Shown: piece by piece, positions 8,092 through 16,897 of the stretch
Numbering within the stretch: position 1 is the stretch's first letter
How the letters are laid out: every line of letters begins with the position of its first letter
Assembly: GCA_039185015.1 (NCBI GenBank)
Contig: JBCDAU010000030.1
Coordinates: 4,175-68,174, forward strand
DNA: 64,000 nt
Reading direction: 5' to 3'
DNA from: JBCBSZ01 sp039185015
Lineage (GTDB): Bacteria > Actinomycetota > Acidimicrobiia > Acidimicrobiales > Poriferisodalaceae
Made by a program: the position numbers and the translations under genes
The notes under the pieces: model-generated
What the model was told of the DNA's origin: nothing
Database searches by the model: none
What the model saw: the letters and a program-made list of their open reading frames with translations, nothing else

Positions 8092-8604
8092 CTACCCCTC
8101 GGCGAGGTCTCGCATCCAGTTCGCCGGGTTGCCCGGATCGATCCCGTGTTCCTCGAACCAGCCGAACATCACCTCGCCTTGCCACGACAACCACTTCGTC
8201 GGCGTGATCTCGATGGTGACGTCCTCGTGCGCTTCGAGGAACCGACCGATGGTGCCCAGCCCCTCGTCGCTCAGCAGGCGCTCGTACACCCCGCGATTCA
8301 GATCGGCGGCCTCCGAGCCGTCGATGATCCGGGCGTGGCCGGTGCAGGACACCCAGCCGAAACCGACGTCGACGAGCGCGGTGACGTCAGGGCGATCGAT
8401 GATGTTGCTCACCTTCCGAGTGGCCCGGTTCGTCGGAATGTGGACCCGGTCCGACTCGCCGAGCGAGAACTGCACGACGGTCATCTGCGGCACGCCGTCG
8501 GGGTTGATGGTGCCCAGGGACGCGGTCGTCGCCTGCCCGAGCAGGTCTCGGAGCTCGTCGCCCAAGCCGTGCGGAGTCCGGTACGTCTCGGGGATCGATG
8601 CCAT
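8092..8604 (-). CDS. PPOX-class F420/FMN-dependent protein
   Basis: A 170-residue split-barrel protein. The core TASLGTINPDGVPQMTVVQFSL, followed by IPTNRATRKVSNIIDRPDVTALVD, is the signature of pyridoxamine-phosphate-oxidase-like F420- or FMN-binding proteins. The C-terminus, ITPTKWLSWQGE, is also typical. Expected role: reduction or binding of a small substrate with a deazaflavin or flavin cofactor in the cytoplasm. It is the last gene of the run that begins with the flavin monooxygenase, but it also has its own leaderless-type hexamer TAGCAT ending 6 bases before ATG 8604, so it may be transcribed separately. Confidence 0.8.
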   Translation of the reverse strand: MASIPETYRTPHGLGDELRDLLGQATTASLGTINPDGVPQMTVVQFSLGESDRVHIPTNRATRKVSNIIDRPDVTALVDVGFGWVSCTGHARIIDGSEAADLNRGVYERLLSDEGLGTIGRFLEAHEDVTIEITPTKWLSWQGEVMFGWFEEHGIDPGNPANWMRDLAEG

Positions 8605-8610
8605 CGGCGG

Positions 8611-8616
8611 ATGCTA
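8611..8616 (-). promoter_or_regulatory. Leaderless-type -10 hexamer of the PPOX gene
   Basis: On the minus strand TAGCAT is followed by exactly 6 bases and ATG 8604, in the gap after the previous PPOX gene. Confidence 0.5.
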
Positions 8617-8627
8617 GGACACGACGG

Positions 8628-9194
8628 CTACCGCAGCTCCGGATCGGCGGCGTCCCACTCGACCGATCCGGAGAGCCAGTGCGTCAGCTGCTGCTCTTGG
8701 TCGTTGGCGTGGAGATGCCGCGGCGGGGTGGCGAAGGTGGCGTAGGGGCGGCAGCGGATGAGGAGGCGGTCCTCGTCCTCGGCCATGGCCTCGACGAAGG
8801 GACGGGCGGACTCGTCCAACTCGGTCCCCGACATCCGACCACCCACCGCCATCATCACCTCGACGGTGGACGACCGATCACGGTCGACGACCGCATCGCA
8901 GTAGACCTGCAGGTAGCCGACGGGCCACTGCTCGTCGAGGACGCACAGGCTCACCTTGCCGTGTCGCTCGGCGGCCTTGGCCTTCGCCCGTCCCGCCATC
9001 GTGGTGATCAGCAACTCATCGTCGGTGGTCGGGATGTAGTACACGACCGACATCGCCGGGCCGTCGGTCTGGCGGGCGTAGCCGAAGATGCACGTGCGGT
9101 GGGTGCGAACGAAGTCTCGGCGCTCTGACGGGAGCATGTCCCGATCCTGGGGGAGCGCGAGCGGGGTCGAGGCGATGGGCAGGAGCGTCGTCAC
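8628..9194 (-). CDS. PPOX-class flavin/F420-binding protein
   Basis: A 188-residue protein with GTG start at 9194, overlapping the stop of the upstream gene by 4 bases (GTGA), which implies translational coupling. SERRDFVRTHRTCIFGYAR and AMSVVYYIPTTDDELLITTMAGRAKAKAAERHGKVSLCVLD form the split-barrel core with an RxKxxxxxxxxxVSLCV pattern common in F420-dependent PPOX proteins. The C-terminal part carries HLHANDQEQQLTHWL. It probably works with the neighbouring monooxygenase and decarboxylase-like protein. It differs clearly from the adjacent PPOX protein, so the two are not a recent duplication. Confidence 0.8.
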   Translation of the reverse strand: MTTLLPIASTPLALPQDRDMLPSERRDFVRTHRTCIFGYARQTDGPAMSVVYYIPTTDDELLITTMAGRAKAKAAERHGKVSLCVLDEQWPVGYLQVYCDAVVDRDRSSTVEVMMAVGGRMSGTELDESARPFVEAMAEDEDRLLIRCRPYATFATPPRHLHANDQEQQLTHWLSGSVEWDAADPELR

Positions 9195-9781
9195 GAGGCG
9201 GCTCCGATCCGTCGGCCGGGCGACACCCCGTCGGGCGGCCACGGCGGAACGCCATCCTCGAGCGGGACGTCCAGGCTCCGGACGAGCTCGGACATCATCT
9301 TCCAGCTGCCGATGGTGGTCACGAGCTCCAGGCGCAGGGCGTCGCTCGGGAACGCTGCCTCGCACTCGGCCCACGTGCTGCGCGAGATCACGCCGTCGCC
9401 GAGCGTCTCGTCGGTCGCCGCGAGCGCGGCTCGGTCCGCGAGCGACCAGTGGTCGTGGGCCTCCCAGTCCCGGGTGGCGAGCAGCTCGTGCTCCTCCAGA
9501 CCGAAGCCCTGGGCGATCCGCCAGTGGTGGCTCCACTCGTAGACGCCGCCGTTCACCCACCCGATGCGCATGATGATGAGCTCCCGGAGGCGAGCGTCGA
9601 GCTCGGTCTCGGTCGCGGACATCAGCGTCTCGATCAGGTCGTTGATCCGCTTGGCGACTCGGGGCTGGTGGAACAGGACCCGGTACAGGCTGGTGTGGGC
9701 CTTGAGCTCCATGATGTCGACGTCGGCGGCGACGCTGACGGCGTCGTCGATCGAGAGCAGGGGAGCGCGCTGCGAGGGCAT
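9191..9781 (-). CDS. Carboxymuconolactone decarboxylase family (AhpD-like) protein
   Basis: A 196-residue all-helical protein. RLRELIIMRIGWVNGGVYEWSHHWRIAQGFGL is the CMD/AhpD core; the usual Cys-x-x-Cys is replaced by a YEWSHH arrangement, as in CMD proteins that are not peroxidases. Substrate is unknown; members act in ring-cleavage decarboxylation or as helper proteins in catabolic operons. It starts 4 bases after the stop of the flavin monooxygenase gene and overlaps the following PPOX gene, so all are one transcription unit. Confidence 0.85.
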   Translation of the reverse strand: MPSQRAPLLSIDDAVSVAADVDIMELKAHTSLYRVLFHQPRVAKRINDLIETLMSATETELDARLRELIIMRIGWVNGGVYEWSHHWRIAQGFGLEEHELLATRDWEAHDHWSLADRAALAATDETLGDGVISRSTWAECEAAFPSDALRLELVTTIGSWKMMSELVRSLDVPLEDGVPPWPPDGVSPGRRIGAAS

Positions 9782-9785
9782 CTGT

Positions 9786-10964
9786 TCAGACCAGGAAGCT
9801 GTGGATCGGCTCGTCGAGCAGCGTTCGTCCGTAGTCGGCGTACCGCGACTCCCGGTCGAAGATGATGTGGTTGGAGCCGGTGGTGATGTCGCGCAGCGCT
9901 CGCTGGATCGGGCTCTCCAACCGCAGACCGCCGGCCCCGGTCACCGACACGATGTCCTGGACGGCCGATCGGCACATGAACACCGCGTGCGCCATCCGGG
10001 TCACCCATGCGCCTCGGGTCTCGGGTGGTGCGGTGTTGCGCAGCTCCATGACCTCACGGAGCACGTCGCGGAGGAGGAGCTCGGCGGCCTCGATCGTGAG
10101 CGCCGCCTCGGCGACGACGGCGGGCTTGCCGCTGTCGGTGATCGGGCCTGCGCCGGGGCGAGCGACGTTGGCGGCGATCTTGGCCTTGGTCTGGGCGCAG
10201 TACTCCTGCACCGCACCCTGGGCGGCACCGAGCGCCGACAGCGCCGACGCGAACCCCAGGATCGGGACGAGCGGGGTCCGGTACAGCTCCCCGTCGTGGA
10301 ACTCGCCGGCCGCGGTGCCGTTGATCAGGGCGAGCAGGTCCACGCAGCGCTCTTCGGGGACGAACGCGTCGTGGACCTTGATGTCGTAGGAGCCGGTGGA
10401 GCACATCCCTGCCACGTACCAGGTGTCGATGGCCTCGACCTCGTCGCGAGGGAGCGCGAAGAACCGTGGCGCCAGGTTGCCGTCGGCATCGGCCAACATG
10501 GCGCCGACCATGACCCAATCGGCGTGCACGATCCCCGTGCCCCACTGCCAGGAGCCGCTCAGGCGGTAGCCGCCTTCGACTGCGTCGGCGCGGCCGTCGG
10601 CCAGGCTCAGCGAACCGGGCGCGAGCACGTACGGCTGGTCGGCGAACAGCTCCTTCTGGAACTGCTCGGGGAAGCCACAGAACCAGAAGCAGTGCTCGAT
10701 GTAGAAGGCCGTCAGCCAGCCCATGGCGGCATCGGCGCGTGAGATGGTCAACACCACGTCGAAGTACGTGTCGAGATCGGCTTCGTGGCCTCCGTAGGAC
10801 TCCGGGACCATCAGGGCGAAGAGGCCGCTCTCCCCGATGGCGTCGATGACCTCATCCAGCGGCCTGCGGGCGACCTCGGCGTCGCGTGCCTTCTCCCGCA
10901 GCAGCGGGACGAGATGCTCCGCCGCTTCACGGAGCTGCGTGGGCGTGAGTCGGGTGGTGGACAT
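9786..10964 (-). CDS. Acyl-CoA dehydrogenase-fold flavin-dependent monooxygenase (HsaA-like)
   Basis: A 392-residue protein from ATG 10964, preceded by AGGAG at a good distance. It has the three-part acyl-CoA dehydrogenase fold: an N-terminal helical domain with LFALMVPESYGGHEADLDTYF, a middle beta domain with SGSWQWGTGIVHADWVMVGAML, and a C-terminal helical bundle. Its motifs resemble class D flavin monooxygenases such as HsaA and HpaB-like hydroxylases more than true acyl-CoA dehydrogenases; a catalytic Glu base is not evident. It would hydroxylate an aromatic or polycyclic substrate using reduced flavin, perhaps supplied by a PPOX partner (inference). First gene of a four-gene unit downstream of an AraC regulator on the same strand. 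Confidence 0.8.
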   Translation of the reverse strand: MSTTRLTPTQLREAAEHLVPLLREKARDAEVARRPLDEVIDAIGESGLFALMVPESYGGHEADLDTYFDVVLTISRADAAMGWLTAFYIEHCFWFCGFPEQFQKELFADQPYVLAPGSLSLADGRADAVEGGYRLSGSWQWGTGIVHADWVMVGAMLADADGNLAPRFFALPRDEVEAIDTWYVAGMCSTGSYDIKVHDAFVPEERCVDLLALINGTAAGEFHDGELYRTPLVPILGFASALSALGAAQGAVQEYCAQTKAKIAANVARPGAGPITDSGKPAVVAEAALTIEAAELLLRDVLREVMELRNTAPPETRGAWVTRMAHAVFMCRSAVQDIVSVTGAGGLRLESPIQRALRDITTGSNHIIFDRESRYADYGRTLLDEPIHSFLV

Positions 10965-11131
10965 GCGGGACTCCTGACGGCTCGTCTCCAGGCGGCCGGT
11001 CGGGCGGCGATGCCTGGCCGTGACAACGCAACGTACGAGTCGCATCTGCGCCCGTCCGCGCCATGGGCGACAACGGCCGAGCCTTCCCCGCCAGGCCGCC
11101 TCTCAGGGCGGGCGGACGTGCCGGAGCGGCG

Positions 11132-12205
11132 TCAGCGGGTGGCGGCGGTCAGCGACCGGCGGTACCCGGCGGGGCTCTGTCCGGTCCAGCGACGGAACGC
11201 CCGTCGGAACGCGCTGTCGGTGGAGTAGCCCAGGGTCAGGGCGATCACGTAGGTGTTGAGCTCGTCGTTCGCGAGCATCTCGCGGGCGGCGACCTCCCTG
11301 ACCTCGTCGATGATGGACCGGATGGACCGATCGAGCTCGCCGACCCGTCGTTGCAGGGTGCGCTCGCTCATCCCCAGCTGCGCGGCCAACGCAGCGCCGC
11401 TGAACTCGCCGTGGGCCGCGTTGCGCGCCGCCGCGTCGCGGATCTCCCGCAGCTCGGCGGGATCCCCCTGCTGTTCGAGCTGCTGACGGACGAGCTCGAG
11501 GTGGGCTCGGAGGATCCGAAGGCGAGCACCTGCGTCCGGGTCGATGGGGTCGTCGAGGCGATGCGCATGGAAGAGGAGCGCGTTCCACGGCGCCTCGAAT
11601 CGCACTGGCACCGAGAGCGCGTCGTCGTAGCGTCCGAGCGGGGCGCTCGGAGGGTGGCTGAACCACACACCGCGGAGGGCCATCGGCAGACCGAAGGCCT
11701 CGGCGATCGCTCGCACACCCATCGCCACGCCCATTTCCGCGTTCTGCGGTCCGTACAGCTCGTCGTTCGGATGTTCGAGGCGCAGCATCGGGCCCGGCGG
11801 CTCCTCGATGAGCTCCATCACGGAGTTCGTGGACAGCACGGTCCGGAAGTCGACGAACATCTCGATCCCCGCCCGCAGATTCGGCACCAGCTCGGCCATG
11901 TGCTGGAAGGGCCCGAGGAAGTGCAGGGGCGCGGCGGCGACCATCTCGAGCGCGACGGGCTCGTCGGGGAACCGGCGCTCGAGCAGCTCGAGGATCCGTG
12001 ACACGGCGTCGTCGGGCACGCGCTCCGGCGGTGCGACGAGCTCGTGGGGTTCGAGGCCGGCCGCGTTCGCGACCGCGTCCAAGGTCACTCCCCGCCGCAC
12101 CGCGTAGGCCGCGCCGACCGTCATGAGGTTCGCCAGCATCGACGAGTCGGGTGGGTTGGCACCAACGGCGCGGTTGTTGTCGTCCATGGCGCGGGCCCCG
12201 TCCAT
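11132..12205 (-). CDS. AraC family transcriptional regulator
   Basis: A 357-residue protein. Residues from about 30 to 220 form an Arabinose_bd-type ligand domain (MLANLMTVGAAYAVRRGVTLDAVANAAGL opens it). The C-terminal 100 residues contain the AraC double helix-turn-helix: LAAQLGMSERTLQRRVGELDRSI and IALTLGYSTDSAFRRAFRRWTGQSPAGYRR. It likely activates the downstream monooxygenase/CMD/PPOX operon (same strand, 167 bases away) or the divergent epoxide-hydrolase-like gene. ATG 12187 is an alternative start. Confidence 0.9.
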   Translation of the reverse strand: MDGARAMDDNNRAVGANPPDSSMLANLMTVGAAYAVRRGVTLDAVANAAGLEPHELVAPPERVPDDAVSRILELLERRFPDEPVALEMVAAAPLHFLGPFQHMAELVPNLRAGIEMFVDFRTVLSTNSVMELIEEPPGPMLRLEHPNDELYGPQNAEMGVAMGVRAIAEAFGLPMALRGVWFSHPPSAPLGRYDDALSVPVRFEAPWNALLFHAHRLDDPIDPDAGARLRILRAHLELVRQQLEQQGDPAELREIRDAAARNAAHGEFSGAALAAQLGMSERTLQRRVGELDRSIRSIIDEVREVAAREMLANDELNTYVIALTLGYSTDSAFRRAFRRWTGQSPAGYRRSLTAATR

Positions 12206-12322
12206 CGGACTTCCTACGTTGCGATGGTCGCTGTGATTCTACGCAGCGGCATCTCACCCGATCGGTGGTTCGAGACCTCACCCGGAGGCGTTGACCCACC
12301 TCAGACCGCCTCTGGAGATGCC

Positions 12323-13423
12323 ATGACCGACACGAACGATCCCGCCGAGATCCTGAAGCTGATCAAGATGCTGTCGCCGACGACGCTGCCGCGGTGGGAG
12401 TACATCGGGCGTGAGGATCTGACGCTCACCAACGTCCGGGAGGGAGGTGTCCGCGACGATGCGCCGATCACCTCCGACCTGCGGTACCCGCAGCCTGCCG
12501 AGTACCCGCTGGGGGCAGAGAACGCACACGGCGAGGTCGAGCTGATCGACGGCGTCGAGTTCACCCACTGGTACGCCGACGCCGACGGCATCACGTGGCA
12601 CTTCGTCACGACCGGCGACCCGGGCAACGAGCCCTTCGTGCTCGTCCACGGCTTCCCGGAGAGCTGGTTCACGTTCCACAACCAGATGCGTGACCTGTCC
12701 GACCAGTTCTACTGCATCGCCGTCGACACCTTGGGCAACGGTCAGAGCGACAAGCGCCTCGACCTCGACTACCGCTACTCGGCCATCGCGGCCTCGTTGG
12801 GCACGTTGCTCGACACGATCGGCATCGACCGGTTCAACCTCGGCGGTCACGACCGCGGATCGGTGATCTCCGATCATCTGCTCAACGTCGACGGCATGGA
12901 GGGGCGCGTGATGCGCTACGTCCGGATGCAGCAGTCCGCCAACGAGCCCCACGGCGACCCCAAGCCGCCCCACGACATCTTCGCTCAGCCCTGGTTCCCC
13001 AAGCTCATGAAGTGGACCGGCTTCCCCCGGGTCGCATACGCCGCAGGTGGCTACCGAGTCGAAGGGATCACCAAGGAGGTGCTCGACCGGCTCGACCACG
13101 AGGTGAAGTTCCAGGGGGTCGCCGAAGCATCGCCGCGGCAGTTCGACACGACCGGCCTGCAGCAGGAGCTCGACGACCGGCACAACCTGCTGTTCGTCAA
13201 GATGACCATGCCCGTGCTGTTCCTGCAGGGGAGGAACGATCCCGGCCAGCACGTCGAGGAATACGAGAACACGCCGGACTTCGTCACCAACGGGCGGGTC
13301 CAGTTCGTCGACGGCAACCACTTCTTCCAGCTCGAGGCCATCGAGGAGACCGAGGCAGCTATGCGGGCCTTCCTCTCGGAACCGCTGCCGCCGCGTCGGC
13401 CTCACGGCTCCGTGGACCGTTGA
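12323..13423 (+). CDS. Alpha/beta hydrolase, epoxide hydrolase/haloalkane dehalogenase-like
   Basis: A 366-residue protein from ATG 12323 with GGAG just upstream. HGFPESW at 109-115 is the oxyanion-hole motif, and GGHDRGS places Asp177 as nucleophile, the arrangement of epoxide hydrolases and haloalkane dehalogenases rather than esterases. DGNHFFQLE near the C-terminus carries the catalytic His. The first 70 residues are an extra N-terminal segment not needed for the fold. It is divergent from the AraC regulator and may be controlled by it. Its last 65 bases overlap the convergent acyltransferase gene. Confidence 0.82.
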   Translation: MTDTNDPAEILKLIKMLSPTTLPRWEYIGREDLTLTNVREGGVRDDAPITSDLRYPQPAEYPLGAENAHGEVELIDGVEFTHWYADADGITWHFVTTGDPGNEPFVLVHGFPESWFTFHNQMRDLSDQFYCIAVDTLGNGQSDKRLDLDYRYSAIAASLGTLLDTIGIDRFNLGGHDRGSVISDHLLNVDGMEGRVMRYVRMQQSANEPHGDPKPPHDIFAQPWFPKLMKWTGFPRVAYAAGGYRVEGITKEVLDRLDHEVKFQGVAEASPRQFDTTGLQQELDDRHNLLFVKMTMPVLFLQGRNDPGQHVEEYENTPDFVTNGRVQFVDGNHFFQLEAIEETEAAMRAFLSEPLPPRRPHGSVDR

Positions 13424-14597
13424 GCAGGGTGCCGACGAAGGTGTACCGGACCCCGTAGCGGTACGACGCCGCCAGGACCGTGACGACCACGGCGCAGATG
13501 ACGGCGAAGCCCAGCATCGGGGAGAGACCGAGGCGGGCGACGACGCCCTGGGCCACGTAGATCAGCGGCAGGTGCATCAGGTACATCCAGTAGGCCGAGT
13601 CGGAGAGCCAGCGGACTCGGTGGCTCGTCGCCGACAGGCACCGGCGGAAGGCACCGAGCAGCCCGAAGCTGATGGTCCAGGCGAAGGCGGTCTGCACCAG
13701 CGCCGACGCCGACCAGTGATCGTCCATCAGGGCCAGTCCCACGGGGAAGAGCACGAACGAACCAACGGCGAGCTGTGCCGGCCACCACCGCCCGACGGCA
13801 TCGATGAGGGCGACGTCGCTTCCAGTACGGCGGTCGAAGGCGAGTGCCCCGAACGCGAACAAGCACGCGTAGTAGGCGAGGACGGCGCCGTCCGGGACGA
13901 GTGCGTCAGAGGTGTCGGGTCCGAAGATCGGTTCGATCATCCGATCGGCGGGAACCGCTGCCAGCGGCGGCAGGATCAACAGCACAGCGGTCACGAGCCG
14001 TGCCGAGACGGGGCGATCCCTCCCGCGGAGCTGCGCGAGACGGCCCACGGTCCATGCGACGGCTGCGTATCCGGCGATCAGCCAGACGAGGAACCACAGG
14101 AACCACAGGTGGGCGAAGCCGAATCCCCCGTCGTCGAGGGTCGCGTCGGTGACGCCCTCCCACTCATCGAGGTAGGTGCCCGAGGCGTCGGCCGCGTCGA
14201 TGTCCGCTCCGCTGATCTCGTAGCCGACGAGGATCCCGACCACGACCAGCGGGAGCACGATCACGACGCTCGCGAGCAGCGGCAGCCCGATCCGTCGGAG
14301 GCGATGGCTGCTGAGCTCGCGGAGCCCTTGGCGACGCCAGAGCTTGGTGGTGAAGTAGCCGCTGAGGATGAAGAACAGCGGCATGCGGAAGCCGTGCACG
14401 AACTCGAAGAACCCGAACAGGAGCCCGCCGCCGGTGTCGCCGGGGCGCCAGTAGGGCACGTCCGGGAGGGCGGCGTGGAGGGCGATCCCCAGGAGCATGG
14501 CGAAGCTCCTGAGCGCATCGAGGTCGTAGCGCCGAGGACTGGGGGGTGGTTGGGGTCTGTCGGCGAAGGTCGGCTGGGGGAGTGGTGGCGTCGTCAT
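13359..14597 (-). CDS. Acyltransferase 3 family integral membrane protein
   Basis: A 412-residue polytopic membrane protein with about ten hydrophobic segments. RRYDLDALRSFAMLLGIALHAALPDVPYW at the N-terminus is the acyltransferase-3/OpgC start motif (LDALR-x-H). MPLFFILSGYFTTKLWRR follows, and LWFLWFLVWLIAGY and the late YWMYLMHLPLIYVAQG complete the pattern. It probably O-acylates a glycan or lipid at the cytoplasmic membrane. The neighbouring sterol-desaturase gene lies 12 bases upstream on the same strand, so they are likely co-expressed. The 3' end runs 65 bases into the convergent hydrolase gene. Confidence 0.85.
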   Translation of the reverse strand: MTTPPLPQPTFADRPQPPPSPRRYDLDALRSFAMLLGIALHAALPDVPYWRPGDTGGGLLFGFFEFVHGFRMPLFFILSGYFTTKLWRRQGLRELSSHRLRRIGLPLLASVVIVLPLVVVGILVGYEISGADIDAADASGTYLDEWEGVTDATLDDGGFGFAHLWFLWFLVWLIAGYAAVAWTVGRLAQLRGRDRPVSARLVTAVLLILPPLAAVPADRMIEPIFGPDTSDALVPDGAVLAYYACLFAFGALAFDRRTGSDVALIDAVGRWWPAQLAVGSFVLFPVGLALMDDHWSASALVQTAFAWTISFGLLGAFRRCLSATSHRVRWLSDSAYWMYLMHLPLIYVAQGVVARLGLSPMLGFAVICAVVVTVLAASYRYGVRYTFVGTLLNGPRSREADAAAAVPRGRPA

Positions 14598-14609
14598 CGG
14601 ATGCGTCCG

Positions 14610-15470
14610 CTACGCGGTCTGGCTCGGTGCGGCATCGTCGGGCAGCTGCCATCCCGGGGGGTTCCACAGCCGCGCCCAACGAGTCGACCAGTCGGCGTCG
14701 GCTCGGAGGTCCCGGATCAGCCGTCGGAGCTCGAAGAACTGGATGTCGATGGGGTTCGAGGACTCGATCTGGGTCGTGAGGCCGTAGATCGGCGTGTCGA
14801 GCTCGGGCTGGAAGGTGCCGAACAGCCGGTCCCAGATGATGAGGATGCCGCCGTAGTTGACGTCGAGGTACGGCTCCTCGGCGCCGTGGTGGGCTCGATG
14901 GTGAGACGGCGTGTTGAAGATCGCCTCGAACCAGCGGGGCATCTTGTCGATGACCTCGGTGTGGATCCACGTCTGGTACCCGAGGACGAGGGCGGTGCTG
15001 GCCAGTGCGAGTCCCGAGGAGAAGCCGACGACGATCATCGGCAGCGTGAAGACGATGGTCAGGAGGGCATCGAAGATGCCGAGGCGGAGGCTCGTCGTCT
15101 GGTCGAATCGCTCCGAGCTGTGGTGGACGGAGTGATACAGGTCCCAGAGCAGGCGCTTCTCGTGGGCCAGCTTGTGCTGCCACCAGTAGATGAAGTCGGC
15201 GACGACGATCGCGATCGGAACCGACCACCACGCGGTCGGGATCGACCAGGGCACCGCGCCCTCGACGACGTCGAAGACTCGTGTCCAGACGATCACGCCG
15301 ACCAGCCCGGCGGCGAGGTAGAGCAGGTAGGTGGTGCCGTTGGCGAGCATCTCCTTGAGGCGGGGCCACCGGAGCCGCTGCTGGCGCCGCAGCACGACGA
15401 GCTCGATGAGCAGCAGGGGGATGAGGATCGACTCGAGGAGCGATGCGGTGATCTCGAGATTGTCAAGCAT
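14610..15470 (-). CDS. Sterol desaturase/fatty acid hydroxylase family protein
   Basis: A 286-residue membrane di-iron protein. The His boxes are WWQHKLAHEKRLLWDLYHSVHHS (HxxxH and HxxHH types), IHTEV and TPSHHRAHHG, as expected for the fatty acid hydroxylase superfamily. Four or so hydrophobic segments surround them. It should hydroxylate or desaturate a lipid or sterol-like substrate in the membrane. I chose ATG 15470 (MLDNLE) over an in-frame ATG at 15506. It sits immediately upstream of the acyltransferase-3 gene, which suggests a shared lipid-modifying job (inference). Confidence 0.88.
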   Translation of the reverse strand: MLDNLEITASLLESILIPLLLIELVVLRRQQRLRWPRLKEMLANGTTYLLYLAAGLVGVIVWTRVFDVVEGAVPWSIPTAWWSVPIAIVVADFIYWWQHKLAHEKRLLWDLYHSVHHSSERFDQTTSLRLGIFDALLTIVFTLPMIVVGFSSGLALASTALVLGYQTWIHTEVIDKMPRWFEAIFNTPSHHRAHHGAEEPYLDVNYGGILIIWDRLFGTFQPELDTPIYGLTTQIESSNPIDIQFFELRRLIRDLRADADWSTRWARLWNPPGWQLPDDAAPSQTA

Positions 15471-15602
15471 GACGTCGATTATAAAAGTGACTCCGATATT
15501 CCGCATCGTTCTCAAGTAGGAGGTCACTGCCGTGTGCGGGTGAGTGCTCTGCTGGCCCACCCGACGGCGAAGCGGCCCCGCAGCGTCGCCGAGGCGGTTT
15601 GC

Positions 15603-15608
15603 TAGCTT
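15603..15608 (+). promoter_or_regulatory. Leaderless-type -10 hexamer of the nitrile hydratase operon
   Basis: TAGCTT fits the actinobacterial -10 consensus TANNNT and ends exactly 6 bases before the GTG start at 15615, so transcription would begin at or next to the start codon. The same hexamer with the same spacing precedes the gene at 24911. Confidence 0.6.
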
Positions 15609-15614
15609 CGCCGC

Positions 15615-16238
15615 GTGGCGCACGAGCACGGGCATGATCAGCCGCACACGCTGCTGCCGTCGGAGCCGGCGTTGCGGGTTCGAGCGATCGAGTCGCTGCT
15701 CGTCGAGAAGGGTCTCGTGGACCGGGAGGCGATCGACGAGATCGTCCAGCTGTTCTCCGACGAGATCGGGCCCCGCAACGGCGCCCGCGTCGTGGCCCGG
15801 GCGTGGGTCGACCCGGACTACCGCCAACGACTGTTGGCCGATGCCACCTCGGCCATCGCCGAGCTGGGCTTCTCCGGCATCCAGGGCGAGCACATGGTCG
15901 CCGTCGAGAACGCCGACGCGCTCCACCACGTGCTCGTCTGCACGTTGTGCTCGTGCTACCCGTGGCCGGTGCTGGGGGTGCCCCCGGCGTGGTACAAGTC
16001 GTCCGAGTACCGGGCACGCGTCGTGCGCGACCCGCGCGGGGTCTTGGGGGAGTTCGGGCTGGTGCTCGACGACGACGTCGAGATCGTCGTCTGGGATTCC
16101 ACCGCGGAGATCCGGTACCTGGTCATCCCGAAGCGGCCCGAGGGCACCGATGGGATGTCCGAGGACGAGCTCGCCGCGCTCGTCGACCGTGACTCGATGA
16201 TCGGGACCGCCGTCGTCGTCGGTCCCGGAGGAGCGTGA
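15615..16238 (+). CDS. nthA: Nitrile hydratase subunit alpha (cobalt type)
   Basis: A 207-residue protein, the usual alpha-subunit length. The metal site is VCTLCSCYPWP with Cys109, Cys112 and Cys114. Threonine between the first two Cys and Tyr after the third mark the non-corrin cobalt class rather than the iron class. With the beta subunit it hydrates nitriles to amides in the cytoplasm. GTG is the start, supported by a leaderless-type promoter. The stop overlaps the beta-subunit ATG by one base. Confidence 0.96.
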   Translation: MAHEHGHDQPHTLLPSEPALRVRAIESLLVEKGLVDREAIDEIVQLFSDEIGPRNGARVVARAWVDPDYRQRLLADATSAIAELGFSGIQGEHMVAVENADALHHVLVCTLCSCYPWPVLGVPPAWYKSSEYRARVVRDPRGVLGEFGLVLDDDVEIVVWDSTAEIRYLVIPKRPEGTDGMSEDELAALVDRDSMIGTAVVVGPGGA

Positions 16239-16897
16239 TGGACGGCGTCCACGATCTCGGCGGCGTGGAGGGTTTCGGTCCGCTGCGAATCGACGCCGAC
16301 GAGGCCCCGTTCCCCCACGAGTGGGAGGGCCGGGTGATGGCCATGCGGCTCCTCATGGGCTTCTGGGGGGCATGGAACACCGACCGCGGTCGGCACTCGA
16401 TCGAGCGACTGCCGCCGGTCGACTACCTCTCGATGACCTACTACGAGAAGTGGCTCGCTTCGCTCGTGAACCTCAGTGTCGAGACAGGGTTCGTCACGGG
16501 CGACGAGGTCGCGACGGGCACGGCCGACCCTGGTGTCGATCCGGTCGAGGGCGCTCCCGACGCAGCGGTCGTGCGCAAGGTGTTCCCCCGAGGCGGTCCC
16601 AGTCTGCGGGCGGTCGACGATCCACCTCGGTTCCGCGTGGGCGACGCCGTTCGGACCCGCGAGCACATGCACTCGGGTCACACCCGCTTGCCTGGCTATG
16701 CACGTGGCAGGGTCGGAGAGATCACCTCCGATCACGGTGCGCACGTCCTGCCCGACAGCAACGCCGCCGGCGAGGGTGAGCAACCCGAGCACCTCTACAC
16801 CGTGCGGTTCCGGGCGCGCGAGCTCTGGGGCGATGGCGGCGGCGACCACGCCGTCCACCTCGATCTGTGGGAGAGCTACCTTGCGCCCGCCGGCTGA
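16238..16897 (+). CDS. nthB: Nitrile hydratase subunit beta
   Basis: A 219-residue protein. MDGVHDLGGVEGFGPLR is the standard beta-subunit N-terminus, and the C-terminal SH3-like barrel is seen as FRVGDAVRTREHMHSGHTRLPGYARGRVGEI and YTVRFRARELWGD. It pairs with the alpha subunit to form the active site cleft. ATG 16238 overlaps the alpha stop (TGATG). Length is normal for a single-chain beta subunit. Confidence 0.96.
   Translation: MDGVHDLGGVEGFGPLRIDADEAPFPHEWEGRVMAMRLLMGFWGAWNTDRGRHSIERLPPVDYLSMTYYEKWLASLVNLSVETGFVTGDEVATGTADPGVDPVEGAPDAAVVRKVFPRGGPSLRAVDDPPRFRVGDAVRTREHMHSGHTRLPGYARGRVGEITSDHGAHVLPDSNAAGEGEQPEHLYTVRFRARELWGDGGGDHAVHLDLWESYLAPAG

Noticed and set aside
13572..15605. A long open frame on the plus strand, 677 codons, antisense to the acyltransferase and desaturase genes
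   Set aside because: Composition is Glu/Asp/Arg/Gly-rich with no domain, and the minus strand carries two clear membrane proteins. High-GC antisense shadow.
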